Assembly (NCBI GenBank): GCA_029961685.1
Contig: JARWKL010000009.1
Coordinates: forward strand, 15,619,237-15,683,236
Source of the DNA: Aristolochia californica
Lineage: Eukaryota > Streptophyta > Magnoliopsida > Piperales > Aristolochiaceae
DNA length: 64,000 nt
Reading direction: 5' to 3'
This document shows, piece after piece, positions 61,566 through 64,000 of the stretch (positions are counted from its first letter, which is position 1; each line of letters starts with the position of its first letter). The position numbers and the translations under genes were made by a program. Under the pieces are notes generated by a model, which was given only the letters and a program-made list of their open reading frames with translations, was not told where the DNA came from and made no database searches.

Positions 61566-64000
61566 TTGGGAAATTCCACTAGTTCAGCAACCCCTATAGG
61601 TTGGAATTTGATAAGAAAGAGATTTTTATACACATGCTTTAAAAAACGGATATGGATGGCTCGAAACATGTTAAAGTTGCAAATGACCCATGGATCCAAA
61701 CCTTTCAAAAAAGAATAAAAAACTTCTCATTAAATTCTCAAGTGAACGTGCGGTGGGATATTTAACCGAGTCAAACAAGCCATTATTTTGCCCATTAACA
61801 AAAAGCTGACCTAGCGATCATTGATCATTGTAAACTGATTTATCATGCGTAACGGGCCACATTTTTTTAAGGAATGACTTTTGGGTTGGGATTCAACACT
61901 CAGTTTAAAATTCCCTCGCCTCCCCTTTTCCCGACGATTGCAAAACATGATATATAAAGACTAAAACGAGTTTTAAATCCCTAAAAATTACACAAACTTT
62001 TTGGAAATATCTCTCTCCATATTTGGGCATTGTGCATTTCCATTTTAGATGTGTACATTTTTCTTAAATCAAAACTTGAGTTTTCACTTTTTCCTTCATC
62101 TCGTAGACAAAAAACAGAATAGATGACAACGAAATGAAAATTTTAGACTCTGTGTATGGAGAAAATTTAAAGCAATAACAAACGTAAGTAATGAAAATTT
62201 ATTCACACACCACAAATGAAGAAAAAATTTTCCTCATCCAAGTTTGGGAAATTCCACTAGTTCAGCAACCCCAATAGGTTGGAATTTGATAAGAAAGGGT
62301 TTTTTCTACACATGCTTTAAAAAATGGATATGCATGCTCGAAACATGTTAAAGTTGCAAATGACCCATGGATCCAAACCTTTCAAAAAGAATAAAAAACT
62401 TCTCATTAAATTCTCAAGTGAACGTGCGGTGGGATATTTAACCGAGTCAAACAAGCCATTATTTTGCCCATTAACAAAAAGCTGACCTAGCGATCATTGA
62501 TCATTGTAAACTGATTTATCATGCGTAACGGGCCACATTTTTTTAAGGAATGACTTTTGGGTTGGGATTCAACACTCAGTTTAAAATTCCCTCGCCTCCC
62601 CTTTTCCCGACGATTGCAAAACATGATATATAAAGACTAAAACGAGTTTTAAATCCCTAAAAATTACACAAACTTTTTGGAAATATCTCTCTCCATATTT
62701 GGGCATTGTGCATTTCCATTTTAGATGTGTACATTTTTCTTAAATCAAAACTTGAGTTTTCACTTTTTCCTTCATCTCGTAGACAAAAAACAGAATAGAT
62801 GACAACGAAATGAAAATTTTAGACTCTGTGTATGGAGAAAATTTAAAGCAATAACAAACGTAAGTAATGAAAATTTATTCACACACCACAAATGAAGAAA
62901 AAATTTTCCTCATCCAAGTTTGGGAAATTCCACTAGTTCAGCAACCCCAATAGGTTGGAATTTGATAAGAAAGGGTTTTTTCTACACATGCTTTAAAAAA
63001 TGGATATGCATGCTCGAAACATGTTAAAGTTGCAAATGACCCATGGATCCAAACCTTTCAAAAAGAATAAAAAACTTCTCATTAAATTCTCAAGTGAACG
63101 TGCGGTGGGATATTTAACCGAGTCAAACAAGCCATTATTTTGCCCATTAACGAAAAGCTGACCTAGCGATCATTGATCATTGTAAACTGATTTATCATGC
63201 GTGACGGGCCACATTTTTTTAAGGAATGACTTTTGGGTTCGGATTCAACACTCAGTTTAAAATTCCCTCGCCTCCCCTTTTCCCGACGATTGTAAAACCT
63301 GATATATAAAGACTAAAACGAGTTTTAAATCCCTATAAAATTACACAAACTTTTTGGAAATATCTCTCTCCATATTTGTGCATTGTGCATTTCCATTTTA
63401 GATGTGTACATTTTTCTTAAATCAAAACTTGAGTTTTCACTTTTTCCTTCATCTCGTAGACAAAAAACAGAATAGATGACAACGAAATGAAAATTTTAGA
63501 CTCTGTGTATGGAGAAAATTTAAAGCAATAACAAACGTAAGTAAAGAAAATTTATTCACACACCACAAATGAAGAAAAAAGTTTTCTCATCAAAGTTTGG
63601 GAAATTCCACTAGTTCAACAACCCCAATAGGTTGGAATTTGATAAGAAAGAGATTTTTCTACACATGCTTTAAAAAATGGATATGCATGGCTCGAAACAT
63701 GTTAAAGTTGCAAATGACCCATGGATCCAAACCTTTCAAAAAGAATAAAAAACTTCTCATTAAATTCTCAAGTGAACGTGCGGTGGGATATTTAACCGAG
63801 TCAAACAAGCCATTATTTTGCCCATTAACAAAAAGCTGACCTAGCGATCATTGATCATTGTAAACTGATTTATCATGCGTAATGGGCCACATTTTTTTAA
63901 GGAATGACTTTTGGGTTGGGATTCAAAACTCAGTTTAAAATTCCCTCGCCTCCCCTTTTCCCGACGATTGTAAAACCTGATATATAAAGTCTAAAACGAG
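61566..64000 (+). repeat. Five-monomer 3385-bp unit, second copy, cut by window edge (M91-M94)
   Basis: M91 (61566), M92 (62244), M93 (62920) and M94 (63597) repeat M86-M89 with an offset of 3385 bp. Matching marks include AACCCCTATAGG (58204 and 61589), GGGTTCGGATTC (about 59851 and 63236) and GCGTAATGGGCC in M89 and M94. I saw no differences in the shared stretch by eye. Upstream of about 58170 and 61555 the two flanks diverge (CAAATAAAG versus CAAATGAAG, then M85-type versus M90-type), which fixes the left limit. Confidence 0.88.
63597..64000 (+). repeat. Partial right-edge monomer M94
   Basis: The first 404 bases of a monomer matching M89 (60212), ending just after AAAGTCTAAAACGAG. The array continues beyond the window. 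Confidence 0.95.

Larger units (their letters stand above)
1..64000 (+). repeat. Satellite array, ~677-bp monomer, 93 complete and 2 partial copies
   Basis: The same AT-rich unit recurs head to tail from the first to the last base, always in the same orientation. Phase points at TTGGGAAATTCC (or GTGGGAAATTCC, TTAGGAAATTCC) fall at 642, 1319, 1997, 2674 and so on to 63597, mostly 676-678 bp apart. Copies differ from each other by scattered substitutions and 1-6 base indels, so they align without difficulty by eye. No unrelated insert, inverted copy or transposon was seen in 64 kb. This is the structure of eukaryotic satellite heterochromatin. I do not recognise the family, and centromeric versus subtelomeric position cannot be decided from the sequence. 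Confidence 0.98.

Noticed and set aside
1..64000. CRISPR array
   Set aside because: There is no short repeat/spacer pattern; the repeated unit is 677 bp with no unique spacers.
1..64000. Ribosomal DNA or intergenic-spacer repeats
   Set aside because: No 5S, 5.8S, 18S or 28S rRNA-like segment is present anywhere in the unit.
1..64000. Telomeric repeats or a transposable-element insertion
   Set aside because: No run of TTAGGG- or TTTAGGG-type repeats, and no interruption, target-site duplication or terminal repeat was seen; monomer spacing stays regular throughout.

Overview
The whole 64 kb window is one uninterrupted head-to-tail tandem (satellite DNA) array with a basic unit of about 677 bp. 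Counting the recurring phase point 'TTGGGAAATTCC' (first copy at 642) gives 93 complete monomers, a partial monomer at the left edge (1-641) and a partial one at the right edge (63597-64000). All copies have the same orientation and almost all are 676-678 bp; the exceptions seen are three copies of 671 bp. I see no protein-coding gene, RNA gene, transposon, CRISPR array or unique DNA, and the array continues past both window edges.

Organism: a long, homogenised, AT-rich satellite with whole-monomer duplications and many C-to-T differences at CpG sites indicates eukaryotic (probably centromeric, pericentromeric or subtelomeric) heterochromatin. Methylated plant DNA is my first guess, but nothing in the sequence fixes the taxon and I do not recognise the repeat family.

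For reference I number monomers M0 (partial) to M94 (partial) by the phase point. Left domain (1 to about 29.1 kb, M0-M42): monomers of a few haplotypes shuffled in short multimers. Type A ends its open frame in TTTTGCCCATTAACAAAAAG, type B in TTTTTCCCAATAAC, type C has AACCAGCC plus a deletion giving AGCGTCATT, and type D has ATCAGCC plus GGGATACAAAACTCAG. The first 3.6 kb is a clean 1355-bp dimer (A'/B). From 4.7 to 25 kb, units of 2-6 monomers tend to end in a type C copy. M38-M42 bring back types D and A' seen at the left edge.

Right domain (about 29.1-64 kb, M43-M94): a four-monomer block, here called X, occurs at 30441, 37211, 47360 and 55479. Each X block is followed by a longer variable tail. 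The interval 37211-47359 (15 monomers) is repeated as 47360-55478 (12 monomers); the difference is accounted for by whole-monomer losses and one gain, so this is a higher-order repeat with length polymorphism. The final 5.8 kb is a recent duplication of a 3385-bp five-monomer unit (58181-61565 and 61566-64000, the second copy cut by the window edge).

Nothing here works as an operon or pathway. The biology is that of satellite turnover: unequal exchange in register, short haplotype spread and local amplification. An 80-codon open frame recurs in most monomers, but it lacks an ATG at its start and is broken in many right-domain copies by a shared stop codon or shared one-base deletions; I judge it non-coding.
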